The position numbers and the translations under genes were made by a program. 46,966 bases of DNA. Source: an uncultured Collinsella sp. (lineage in GTDB: Bacteria; Actinomycetota; Coriobacteriia; Coriobacteriales; Coriobacteriaceae). The notes below the pieces were generated by a model. The model was given only the letters and a program-made list of their open reading frames with translations. It was not told the origin of the DNA and ran no database searches. Of the stretch, positions 14,890 through 23,126 are shown in pieces. The stretch spans positions 1 through 46,966 of the forward strand of contig UQUG01000007.1 of assembly GCA_900544205.1 (NCBI GenBank), read 5' to 3'. How positions within the stretch are numbered: the stretch's first letter is position 1; every line of letters starts with the position of its first letter.

Positions 14890-16743
14890 ATGCCGCTTTT
14901 CTCGCAACATACCGCCCGGTTCTCGCCGGACGTTCCCTTGGAGGGCACCAGCTCTCGCGAGCTGCTCAAGCGGTACCAACCGCTCGAGACACTTGCGACC
15001 GGCGGTTTTGGCTCCATCGAGATCTGCCGCGACACGCACCTGCGCCGCCGCGTCGCCATTAAGCGCATCCCCCTTATCAACGGCGCCGGCATGCCCGCCA
15101 GCGACATCATGGATGTCCTGCGCGAGGCGCACACCGCCGCCATGCTTCAACATCCCAATATCGTGCAGGTTATCGACTTTACGCACGACACCGCCTATGC
15201 CTACCTGGTCATGGAGTATGTCGACGGCATGTCGTTGGCCGAGTTTTTGCATCGCGTGGACGGTCACTCACTTACCTTTGACGAGGCCGCGGCCATTGCC
15301 GATGCCCTGGGCCAGGCGCTCACCTTCGCCCATAGCAATGGCGTACTCCACCTGGACATTAAGCCCGCCAACGTGCTCATCGACCACTCGGGCAATGTAA
15401 AGCTCACCGACTTTGGCATGGCGCGACTGTCGTCCGCCAGTGGCTTTGGCGGCTCGCGCGGCGGCACCATCGGCTACATGCCGCCCGAGCAGCTCGATAT
15501 CGAGACCGGCACGGTCGACGAGCGCGCCGATGTCTTCGCCCTCGCCTGTGTGATCTACGAGGGCCTGTGCGGCAGCGCTCCCTTTATGGCGGCCACGCCC
15601 GCCGACTCGCTCGACCGCATCATCGGCGGCGCCACCTATCCCAGCGAGCTGATACCACACTTTCCCCCGGGAGCCGAGGCCGCGCTCATGAGCGCGCTCT
15701 CCCCCATGCCGCAGAACCGCCCCAACAGCATCGAGGCATTTTGCGACCAGCTCCTTGCCGGTCTGGGCAGCGTGCGCGAGGGCCGTCGCAGCCTGGAGCA
15801 AATGGTTGGCGAGCTTTCGGATGACGAGCAGGAGCTCGACGATATCGAGCCGTCGCACTACGAGGACGACGCCATCGAGGTCGACCCCGCACTCGGCTGG
15901 GCGGGCACGCGCTGGAGCCATGCGCGCGACTACACCATGCGCACTATCTCGGCGCTAACGTGCGGCACCTATAGCTTTTTGCTGATGCAAACGGCCGGGG
16001 TCGCGGCGCTTCCCGGCCTGGTCATTGCGGCCATCGCGATCGGAGCGGCGGCTGGCCTGGCCCCCCAGATTGGCTCGGCCATCTCGGCTGTGGGCTTTTT
16101 GGTGCTCATGGCCAACGCCACCATGCAGGCGCAGGGCATCTTGTCGATGTTGCCCGTCGCGGTGATCTTTGCCGCCGCCATGTCCGGTTGGTGGATTGCC
16201 TGGGGTCGCACCGAGGCTGCCGCAAGCGCCGCGCTCACCTGTGCACTCGCGCTTGGCTGTCTGACCGGCAATACCTTCCTGGCAGCTGGGGTCGCCGCCG
16301 GCGTCGCGTCATTTTGGCTCGGCCCGGCAAGCGCCGCCGCGGCAACGGGCATGGGCGCGCTTTTTGCCCGTCTGGCCACGGTCGCGCTTTCAGCCGGAGG
16401 CGTGCTGGGGCTCGGTAACGTTGCCGCAGCGCTGGGAGACCCGCTCCTTTGGGCTGCCTTTGTGCTGGTCGCGGCAACTGCCGCAGCGTCATCTGCGCTG
16501 CTCAATACCCATGCCAAGCGTGCCGATCAGGGCTCAAACCTTGTCGCAATCGCCGCCATCGCTGTCACCGGCATCGGCTGCGCAGCGGCGTCCTGTCTTG
16601 CACACCATATGGAAATTGCCAGCCTTGCAGCCGCGGTCATCGCCAAGGCGGCGGTTGCGGGAACCCTATCCTCTATAATCGTTGGGATATGCCTATATTT
16701 GCTCGGATACCAAAGAACCTATACGGAGAGTGATCTTTCGTGA
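14890..16743 (+). CDS. Membrane Ser/Thr protein kinase (HLD variant)
   Basis: A 617-residue kinase. Domain one (about 30-290) has the glycine loop TGGFGSIE, the ATP Lys in VAIKRI, the catalytic loop HLDIKPANVL and the metal motif DFGMA. The usual Arg of HRD is Leu, so it is a non-RD kinase and may not need activation-loop phosphorylation. From about residue 355 the protein is mainly hydrophobic, with roughly eight Ala-rich spans and no PASTA domain. ATG 14890 is preferred over TTG 14884 because GAGGG lies at the right distance only for the ATG. The stop overlaps the fhaA start by 4 bp, tying it to the FHA/phosphatase operon. Confidence 0.88.
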   Translation: MPLFSQHTARFSPDVPLEGTSSRELLKRYQPLETLATGGFGSIEICRDTHLRRRVAIKRIPLINGAGMPASDIMDVLREAHTAAMLQHPNIVQVIDFTHDTAYAYLVMEYVDGMSLAEFLHRVDGHSLTFDEAAAIADALGQALTFAHSNGVLHLDIKPANVLIDHSGNVKLTDFGMARLSSASGFGGSRGGTIGYMPPEQLDIETGTVDERADVFALACVIYEGLCGSAPFMAATPADSLDRIIGGATYPSELIPHFPPGAEAALMSALSPMPQNRPNSIEAFCDQLLAGLGSVREGRRSLEQMVGELSDDEQELDDIEPSHYEDDAIEVDPALGWAGTRWSHARDYTMRTISALTCGTYSFLLMQTAGVAALPGLVIAAIAIGAAAGLAPQIGSAISAVGFLVLMANATMQAQGILSMLPVAVIFAAAMSGWWIAWGRTEAAASAALTCALALGCLTGNTFLAAGVAAGVASFWLGPASAAAATGMGALFARLATVALSAGGVLGLGNVAAALGDPLLWAAFVLVAATAAASSALLNTHAKRADQGSNLVAIAAIAVTGIGCAAASCLAHHMEIASLAAAVIAKAAVAGTLSSIIVGICLYLLGYQRTYTESDLS

Positions 16744-17753
16744 ACTTCCTGAACATCTTCGAGGACCACGTGGCCGGCATCTTCGGTGCCACCCGTGCCC
16801 CGTTCTCCTTTAAGAAGCTTGCCAAGCAGGCCGCTCGCGACATGGAGGATCAGACTCTGGTGATCAACGGCGTCAACACGGCGCCGGCACTCTATACCAT
16901 CCTTATCGCCGCCGACGACGATCCCATGCTCGCCCCGTTCTACCCCGAGCTTTCGCGCGAGGTCCGCGAGTTTGTGAAGGCGCAGGCCGAAAAGCGCCGC
17001 TATGTCTTTGTCGGCGAGCCCCTCGTGCGTTTTATGATCGATCCGCAGCTGCGCGCCGGCAAGTTCTCGGTCTTTGCTGAGAACGTCGATGCGCCCACGC
17101 TCGGCCGCTTGTACGAGGAAGAGCGCGCCTACCAAAACGGCCTGGGACAGAACAACTCGGCCGCAAGCCGCGCCGCCAGCGCCCCGCGCGCCGGCCAGCA
17201 GCAGTTTGCCGCCCCGCAGCAGCAGCGCCCCGCCGCCATGCCCCAGCAGCAGCCGACGCCTCGCGCCGCCGCTCCCGACCCGCTTGCCGTGGCAGACCCC
17301 TTCGCGCCTAGCGTCCCCGACCCCGCCGCCGCACCCATCCCGGTGCCGCAGACCGTCTCGCGCGACGCGCTTGCCGGCATGGGCGGAGCCGCCGCGACCG
17401 GTGCCGCCGTGGGCCTAGGCGCCGCAGCCGGCATCGCTTCCAACATGGCGAGCACTCGCGCCCCGCAGCGCCCGCTCGCCCAGCTCGTCGACGTCGTGAG
17501 CGGCGAGAGCCATAGCATCACCTCCGCACAGGTGACCATCGGTCGCGAGCGCTCAGTTTCCGACATTGCCCTGCGCGACCCCAACGTGTCGCGCCGCCAC
17601 GCCCAGCTCACCTTTACGGGCTCGGATTGGTCGATCGAGGACCTCAATTCCACCAACGGCACGCTCGTCAACAACCGCCGCATTACGCGCTGCCCGCTGC
17701 GCAACGGCGATCTGCTGACGTTTGGCCTGAGTACCTTTGAATTTAGGGGATAG
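16740..17753 (+). CDS. fhaA: FHA-domain protein FhaA (DUF3662 plus FHA)
   Basis: A 337-residue protein starting at GTG. The N-terminal 120 residues (MNFLNIFEDHVAGIFG...) match the DUF3662 domain of actinobacterial FhaA. A low-complexity Gln/Ala/Pro linker spans about 135-235. A C-terminal FHA domain (about 245-337) contains VSRRHAQL and EDLNSTNGTLVNNRR. In mycobacteria FhaA binds phosphorylated partners of PknB in cell-wall synthesis (established knowledge). It is translationally coupled to the kinase before it and lies 6 bp before fhaB. Confidence 0.9.
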   Translation: MNFLNIFEDHVAGIFGATRAPFSFKKLAKQAARDMEDQTLVINGVNTAPALYTILIAADDDPMLAPFYPELSREVREFVKAQAEKRRYVFVGEPLVRFMIDPQLRAGKFSVFAENVDAPTLGRLYEEERAYQNGLGQNNSAASRAASAPRAGQQQFAAPQQQRPAAMPQQQPTPRAAAPDPLAVADPFAPSVPDPAAAPIPVPQTVSRDALAGMGGAAATGAAVGLGAAAGIASNMASTRAPQRPLAQLVDVVSGESHSITSAQVTIGRERSVSDIALRDPNVSRRHAQLTFTGSDWSIEDLNSTNGTLVNNRRITRCPLRNGDLLTFGLSTFEFRG

Positions 17754-17759
17754 TCGCTT

Positions 17760-18176
17760 ATGAACATCGATATCGTCCTTTTTGCAGGCCGCATCGTCCT
17801 GGTCGCCCTGCTCTATATCTTCCTGTTCGCCGTCATGAAGACCGGCGTGGGACTTGTGCGCGGGCAGCGCCGCGACTCGGCTATCTGGACGATTGATGTG
17901 GACAAGGGTCCGCGCGGCATCCGCGGCATCCACGTAGACATGCTCGGCCCCGTCATCGTCGGCCGCTCGCCGTCTTCGGACATCTGCATCAACGAGCCGT
18001 TTGTCTCGGCCTCGCATGCGCGCTTTTCGCTGCAGGGCCCGGCGCTCATCATCGAGGACCTCAACTCGCTTAACGGCACGCTCGTCAACGGCCGCCAGCT
18101 CGTGGAGCCCGCGACGCTGCGTGAGGGCGACGAAGTCCAGATTGGCGACGTGGTCATGAAGGTGAACCGTCGATGA
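17760..18176 (+). CDS. fhaB: Membrane-anchored FHA protein FhaB
   Basis: A 138-residue protein with one N-terminal membrane span (residues 5-26, VLFAGRIVLVALLYIFLFAV) and a single FHA domain (about 55-138) with the signature SASHARF and EDLNSLNGTLVNGR. This is the FhaB (FipA-type) layout of the actinobacterial cell-division cluster. ATG 17760 is next to the fhaA stop, and the stop overlaps the phosphatase start by 4 bp. Confidence 0.9.
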   Translation: MNIDIVLFAGRIVLVALLYIFLFAVMKTGVGLVRGQRRDSAIWTIDVDKGPRGIRGIHVDMLGPVIVGRSPSSDICINEPFVSASHARFSLQGPALIIEDLNSLNGTLVNGRQLVEPATLREGDEVQIGDVVMKVNRR

Positions 18177-20107
18177 TCGACGAGGAGAACAAGTCCGCAA
18201 CCATGACCGAGGCACCGGCTGCCGCCGTAGCTGCACCGGCCCACGCCGCTCCGGCGGGCTCCACACCCGTGGAGCCCGAGGACACCGTGTTCTCCCTGCC
18301 TCTTTCGCATGTAACGCATGATATTTCGGATCTCGCCGATAACGAGGGCGAAGAGGATGCCGCAGCAGCGCCCATCGGCGCACATGCTGCGGAACAGTCC
18401 ACAGCGCCCGAAGCAACCCCGGCGCCGGCTCACTTTGCAGAGCCCGTCGCCGCGGCAATCAACGAGAGCGCTGCGGTGTTTGCAGCACCCGAGCCCGCCG
18501 CGCCGGCGTTTCCCATAGCCCCGGCATCCGAGGTTGCGCCCGCGTCTACACCGGCGCCCGAGGCGGGGACATCCCCCGAGGACGGCCCTGCACCCAAGAC
18601 CCCGCAGCCTGCGCCCGCAAGCGAGTCCGATGCCGTGGCCGAGCCCGCCGCCCAGTCGCAAAACACGCCCGCGCCGTCGCACTTTGCGACACCCGAGCCT
18701 ATAAACGTCAGCCCGCAAGATGACGAGTCGACCGCCCGCGTGTCCGAGGAGCCCGACTCCCCGGACACCGGCGATTCCGAATCAAACGTCGAGACCGACA
18801 CCGTCTCTCCCGGTGACACCGCCGAGATCGACGTTGCCGCCGTTGAGGCCAAGCTCAAAGACCCCGGCTCGACCATGAGCTTTGAGCCCCTGACCGAGGA
18901 ACGCATCGAGACCGACTCGACCTATGATGCCGGCACCACCACACAACTCATGTGGGGCGCCCGCTCCGACGTTGGCTGCGTGCGCCCGCACAATGAGGAT
19001 TCCTACCTGGTGCAGTCGCCGCTCTTTTGCGTATGCGACGGCATGGGCGGTCACGCCGCCGGCGAGGTAGCCTCTTCCATCGCCGTCGAGACTATTGCCA
19101 AGACGGCCCCGCAGTCCGCCGACGCAGCACGCCTGGCCGCAGCCGTCGAGGCAGCCAACGCCGCCGTAATCGAGGCGGCCATGAACGGCCTGGGTAAGCC
19201 CGGCATGGGCTGCACAGCCACCTGCGCCTATATCGAAAACGACACGCTCGCCATCGCCCACGTGGGTGATTCTCGCGCCTACCTGCTCCACGAGGGCACG
19301 CTCATCCGCGTGACCCGCGACCACTCCTACGTGGAGGAGCTCGTGGACGCCGGCGAGATCACGGCAGACGAGGCTCGCGTCCACCCCAACCGTTCGGTCA
19401 TCACCCGCGCACTGGGCTCGGACCCCGCCATGTATGCCGACCACTTCACTCTGCATATCGAGGAAGGCGACCGCCTGATCCTGTGCTCTGACGGCCTCTC
19501 GAGCATGATTCCCGATAGCGATATCGAGAACATCGCCACGCAGTCCTCAACCGCGCAAATCTGCGTCGACAACCTAGTGGACGCGGCGCTTGCCGCCGGC
19601 GGCCACGACAACGTGACCGTAGTAGTCGTTGACCTGGTTGACGATGGCGTCATGCGCGAGGCGCAACGCGTGCGTCGCCGCAACGTTACTATCGCCGCCA
19701 TCCTGGCCCTCGTCTTTGTGCTGGCAGCTGGCATCTGGGCTTACACGGGTGTCACCGGCTCGTACTACCTGGGTACCTACCAGGGCAATGTCGCCGTCTG
19801 GCGCGGCCTGCCCGGCAAGCCACTCGGACTCAAGCTCCACTGGCTCGAAAGCGAAACCAGCATCAAGTTATCCGACCTGCCCGAAGACACGCAAAACCGC
19901 CTCAAGGCGGGCATTCCGCAAACAAGTGCCGACGATGCGCAGGACACGATATCCAAGTACCGCCACCAGATCGACGAGGAGCAGACCCGCCAGGTGATCG
20001 ACGCGCAAACGATTCGCGACAACACCAATCAGGGATCGACCTCCGAATCAGATTCCGAGAAAACCGCCGAACAGTCCGCCGAGGCCGAAGCCTCCGATAA
20101 GAATTAG
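18173..20107 (+). CDS. pstP: PP2C-family Ser/Thr phosphatase with long N-terminal extension
   Basis: A 644-residue phosphatase that should reverse the phosphorylation made by the kinases in this cluster. The catalytic domain spans about 260-490 and holds the metal-binding motifs SDVGCVRPHNED, CDGMGGHAAGE, AHVGDSRAYL, LCSDGLSSM and GGHDNVTVVVVDL. One membrane span (about 505-525) and an outer tail of about 115 residues follow. Mycobacterial PstP starts with the catalytic domain; this protein instead has about 255 extra Ala/Pro/Glu-rich residues in front, probably a disordered tether. The start ATGATCGAC overlaps the fhaB stop. The gene lies 16 bp before the RodA-PBP fusion. Confidence 0.92.
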   Translation: MIDEENKSATMTEAPAAAVAAPAHAAPAGSTPVEPEDTVFSLPLSHVTHDISDLADNEGEEDAAAAPIGAHAAEQSTAPEATPAPAHFAEPVAAAINESAAVFAAPEPAAPAFPIAPASEVAPASTPAPEAGTSPEDGPAPKTPQPAPASESDAVAEPAAQSQNTPAPSHFATPEPINVSPQDDESTARVSEEPDSPDTGDSESNVETDTVSPGDTAEIDVAAVEAKLKDPGSTMSFEPLTEERIETDSTYDAGTTTQLMWGARSDVGCVRPHNEDSYLVQSPLFCVCDGMGGHAAGEVASSIAVETIAKTAPQSADAARLAAAVEAANAAVIEAAMNGLGKPGMGCTATCAYIENDTLAIAHVGDSRAYLLHEGTLIRVTRDHSYVEELVDAGEITADEARVHPNRSVITRALGSDPAMYADHFTLHIEEGDRLILCSDGLSSMIPDSDIENIATQSSTAQICVDNLVDAALAAGGHDNVTVVVVDLVDDGVMREAQRVRRRNVTIAAILALVFVLAAGIWAYTGVTGSYYLGTYQGNVAVWRGLPGKPLGLKLHWLESETSIKLSDLPEDTQNRLKAGIPQTSADDAQDTISKYRHQIDEEQTRQVIDAQTIRDNTNQGSTSESDSEKTAEQSAEAEASDKN

Positions 20108-20123
20108 AAAGGGAGTGCCGCTT

Positions 20124-22994
20124 ATGAGTCGCCGCAACACCGAGCTGCTCTTGCTCATCGCCTCGGCGTTCCCCGTCATCCTGCTGTATGCGATGTACGT
20201 CCTCACCGCGGGCGCTGCCATCTCCTTTGAGACGCTCGCCGTACCGATCGGCCTCTTTGCCGCCTTTGCCGCGGCCCACATCGCCGTGCGCATCTTGGTG
20301 CCCGGTGCCGACCCCGCCATCCTGCCCATCGTATTTATACTTTCGGGCATCGGCATCACGTTCGTGACGCGTCTCGCCCCCGCTCTCGCCATCTCACAGC
20401 TCATCATCCTGTTTGTCTCGGTGGCGCTCATGGTGGGAACGCTTGCACTAGTCAAAAACCTCGACGTGGTCATGCGCTACAAGTACACCTTTGGCATCAT
20501 CGGCATCATTCTGCTGATGCTGCCTATCTTTATCGGCACCACGATCTCGGGCTCCAAGCTGTGGATTCGCATCGCGGGCTTTACCATCCAGCCCGGCGAG
20601 TTCGCCAAGGTCTTTATCGTCCTGTTCCTGGCCGGCTACCTGGCCGAGAACCGCGAGCTGCTCTCCATCTCCAACCGCAAGATTCTGGGCTTTAAGATCC
20701 CTCGCCTGCGACTGCTGCTGCCGCTGTTTGCCGTGTGGGGTGTGTGCCTGCTCGTCGTCGTCTTCGAACGCGACCTGGGTTCGGCCGTGCTGTTCTACAC
20801 CATCTTCTTGCTGATGCTCTACGTTGCCACGGGGCGCTTTTCGTATGTCGTTATCGGCCTTGCGCTCTTAGCTGTTGGAGCCGTGGGCGCCTACAAGTTC
20901 CTGTCTCACGTTCAGGTGCGTTTCCAGGTTTGGCTCGATCCGTTTAAGGACGCCCAGGGCCAGGGCTACCAGATCGTCCAGTCACTTTACTCGCTGGCTG
21001 ACGGCGGCCTGGTTGGCGTCGGCATCGGCAACGGCATGGCAAACAACATCCCCGTCGTCGAGTCCGACTTTATCTTCTCGGCTATCGGCGAGGAGATGGG
21101 CCTTTTGGGCGGCGGCGCCGTGCTCATCCTGTTTATGCTCTTTGCCGTTCGCGGCCTCACCACGGCTGCCCGCGCTAAATCCGACCTCGCCGCCTTTAGT
21201 GCCACAGGCCTTACGGCCGCCATCAGCTTCCAGGCCTTCTTGATCGTTGGCGGCGTAACCCGCCTGATCCCGCTGACCGGCGTCACCCTGCCCTTTATGA
21301 GCCAGGGCGGCTCCTCTCTGCTGGCGAGCTTTATCATCGTCGCGCTCCTGCTGCGCGCCGGTGACGAGGCGACCGGACGCGAGGCCGAGCTTACCGGCAC
21401 CGGCACCATGGCCGCCATCACCGATGATCAGGTCGCATCTGCCGCCGCCCCGACGGGCACGCGCTTTGCCACCTCGTCTTCCTACGGCAGCGGCAGCCAT
21501 TCCGTCGGCTCACGCATGCGCCGTCGCCTGCTCGACACGCCTGAATCCGGTGTGCTCGGCCGCGTTGCGCTCGCCAACCGTCTAACCCGTGCGGTGCTCG
21601 CCTTTACGGCGCTGTTCGCCATCCTTATCGGCAACCTCACCTATGTCCAGGTCATCAAGGCCAAGGACTATCAGGACATGCCGACCAACAACCACACCAT
21701 CGCCCGCTCCAAGTACATCCAGCGCGGTTCCATCATCACGTCCGACGGCGTGACGCTGGCCGAGTCGCTGCAGCAGGAGGACGGCACCTACGTACGCTCC
21801 TACCCCAACGGTAACCTGGCAGCGCACGTGGTTGGCTATGTGAGCCAGCAGTATGGCACCACCGCCATCGAGAGCGTCATGAACGACACGCTCACCGGCT
21901 CTAAGGATTACTCCAGCTGGAACAACGCCATCGCGTCGCTCGCGGGCCAGACCCAGCCGGGCAACACCGCCAAGCTCACCATCGACTCGCGTATCCAGAC
22001 GGCAGCCGAGCAGGCACTCAAGGGCTTTAAGGGCGCTGTAGTGGTCATCGACCCGCGTACCGGCGCGGTGCTCGCATGTGCCAGCTCGCCCACCTACGAC
22101 AACACCAACATCGATGCCCTGCTGCAGACGGGCGGCGGCGAGGACGGCTCCATGTACAATCGCGCCATGGACGCGCTGTACACGCCGGGCTCAACGTTTA
22201 AGGTCGTTACGCTTTCCGCGGCACTCGAGACCGGTACCGCCAGCCTTACCAGCACCTACCAGGCGCCCGGCTCCATGGACATCGGCAACGCACCGGTCAC
22301 CAACGATGCCAACGAGAGCTACGGCACCATCAGCCTGCAGCAGGCCTTTGCCGTGTCCTCCAACGTCGTCTTTGGCCAGGTGGCAAACGAAGTTGGCGCA
22401 AACACGCTCGTGCAGTTTGCCAACGCCTTTGGCTACGGCCAAAAGCTCGGCCAGGACCTGACCTCCGCGGCCTCCATCATGGCCGACCCGTCGCTCATGA
22501 CCGAGTGGGAGACCGCCTGGGCCGGCGCCGGCCAGCCTGTCGGCATGGACCACACGCCCGGCCCGCAGACCACCGTCATGCAAAACGCCGTGATTGCCGC
22601 CGCCATCGCTAACAGCGGCGTGGTCATGGACCCGTACTTTGTAGCCCAGGTACTCGCCCCGGACGGAACCGTAGTCAAGACCACGCAGTCCCGCTCGCTG
22701 GGTCAGGCCGTCAGCTCCGCCACGGCCGACCAGGTCAAGCAGGCCATGCTTGCCGTCGTCCAGTCCGGCACCGGCACCGATGCCCAGATCCCAGGCGTCA
22801 AGGTCGCCGGCAAAACCGGCTCGGCCGAGACTGGCGGCACCAACGTCAACTCGATGTTCGTTGGCTTTGCACCTTACGATTCACCCACGGTCGCCATCTC
22901 GGTGGCCTTAGAGGATTACGACAAGCATGACGTCGAGGCCGCCAAGATCGCCGGCATCGTCCTGACCGCGGCGCTTGCCGCACAGGGAGCGTGA
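20124..22994 (+). CDS. Fused SEDS glycosyltransferase and class B penicillin-binding protein (RodA-PbpA)
   Basis: One 956-residue frame contains two normally separate enzymes. Residues 1-420 are a SEDS (RodA/FtsW) polymerase with about ten membrane spans and the blocks FERDLGSAVLF, ESDFIFSAIGEEMG and PFMSQGGSSLLAS. After a linker of about 60 residues comes another membrane span, followed by a class B PBP domain (about 480-956) with RGSIITSDG and the active-site motifs STFK, SSN and KTGSAE. No stop or frame change separates them. In related Actinobacteria rodA and pbpA are adjacent genes between pstP and pknB, so the position is conserved and the fusion is the novelty. ATG 20124 is chosen over GTG 20115 because GGGAG fits it. 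Confidence 0.92.
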   Translation: MSRRNTELLLLIASAFPVILLYAMYVLTAGAAISFETLAVPIGLFAAFAAAHIAVRILVPGADPAILPIVFILSGIGITFVTRLAPALAISQLIILFVSVALMVGTLALVKNLDVVMRYKYTFGIIGIILLMLPIFIGTTISGSKLWIRIAGFTIQPGEFAKVFIVLFLAGYLAENRELLSISNRKILGFKIPRLRLLLPLFAVWGVCLLVVVFERDLGSAVLFYTIFLLMLYVATGRFSYVVIGLALLAVGAVGAYKFLSHVQVRFQVWLDPFKDAQGQGYQIVQSLYSLADGGLVGVGIGNGMANNIPVVESDFIFSAIGEEMGLLGGGAVLILFMLFAVRGLTTAARAKSDLAAFSATGLTAAISFQAFLIVGGVTRLIPLTGVTLPFMSQGGSSLLASFIIVALLLRAGDEATGREAELTGTGTMAAITDDQVASAAAPTGTRFATSSSYGSGSHSVGSRMRRRLLDTPESGVLGRVALANRLTRAVLAFTALFAILIGNLTYVQVIKAKDYQDMPTNNHTIARSKYIQRGSIITSDGVTLAESLQQEDGTYVRSYPNGNLAAHVVGYVSQQYGTTAIESVMNDTLTGSKDYSSWNNAIASLAGQTQPGNTAKLTIDSRIQTAAEQALKGFKGAVVVIDPRTGAVLACASSPTYDNTNIDALLQTGGGEDGSMYNRAMDALYTPGSTFKVVTLSAALETGTASLTSTYQAPGSMDIGNAPVTNDANESYGTISLQQAFAVSSNVVFGQVANEVGANTLVQFANAFGYGQKLGQDLTSAASIMADPSLMTEWETAWAGAGQPVGMDHTPGPQTTVMQNAVIAAAIANSGVVMDPYFVAQVLAPDGTVVKTTQSRSLGQAVSSATADQVKQAMLAVVQSGTGTDAQIPGVKVAGKTGSAETGGTNVNSMFVGFAPYDSPTVAISVALEDYDKHDVEAAKIAGIVLTAALAAQGA

Positions 22995-23126
22995 TGCCCA
23001 TGATCGAATCGGACACCCGAGGCGCGCCGCGGCCGAAGAGTTAGCGGCAACGCGCCACACGGCCCCAGCGGCCACATCATAGGTACTACACACATCGTTG
23101 AGCGAATAGTTATGTTAGGAGCAGGA

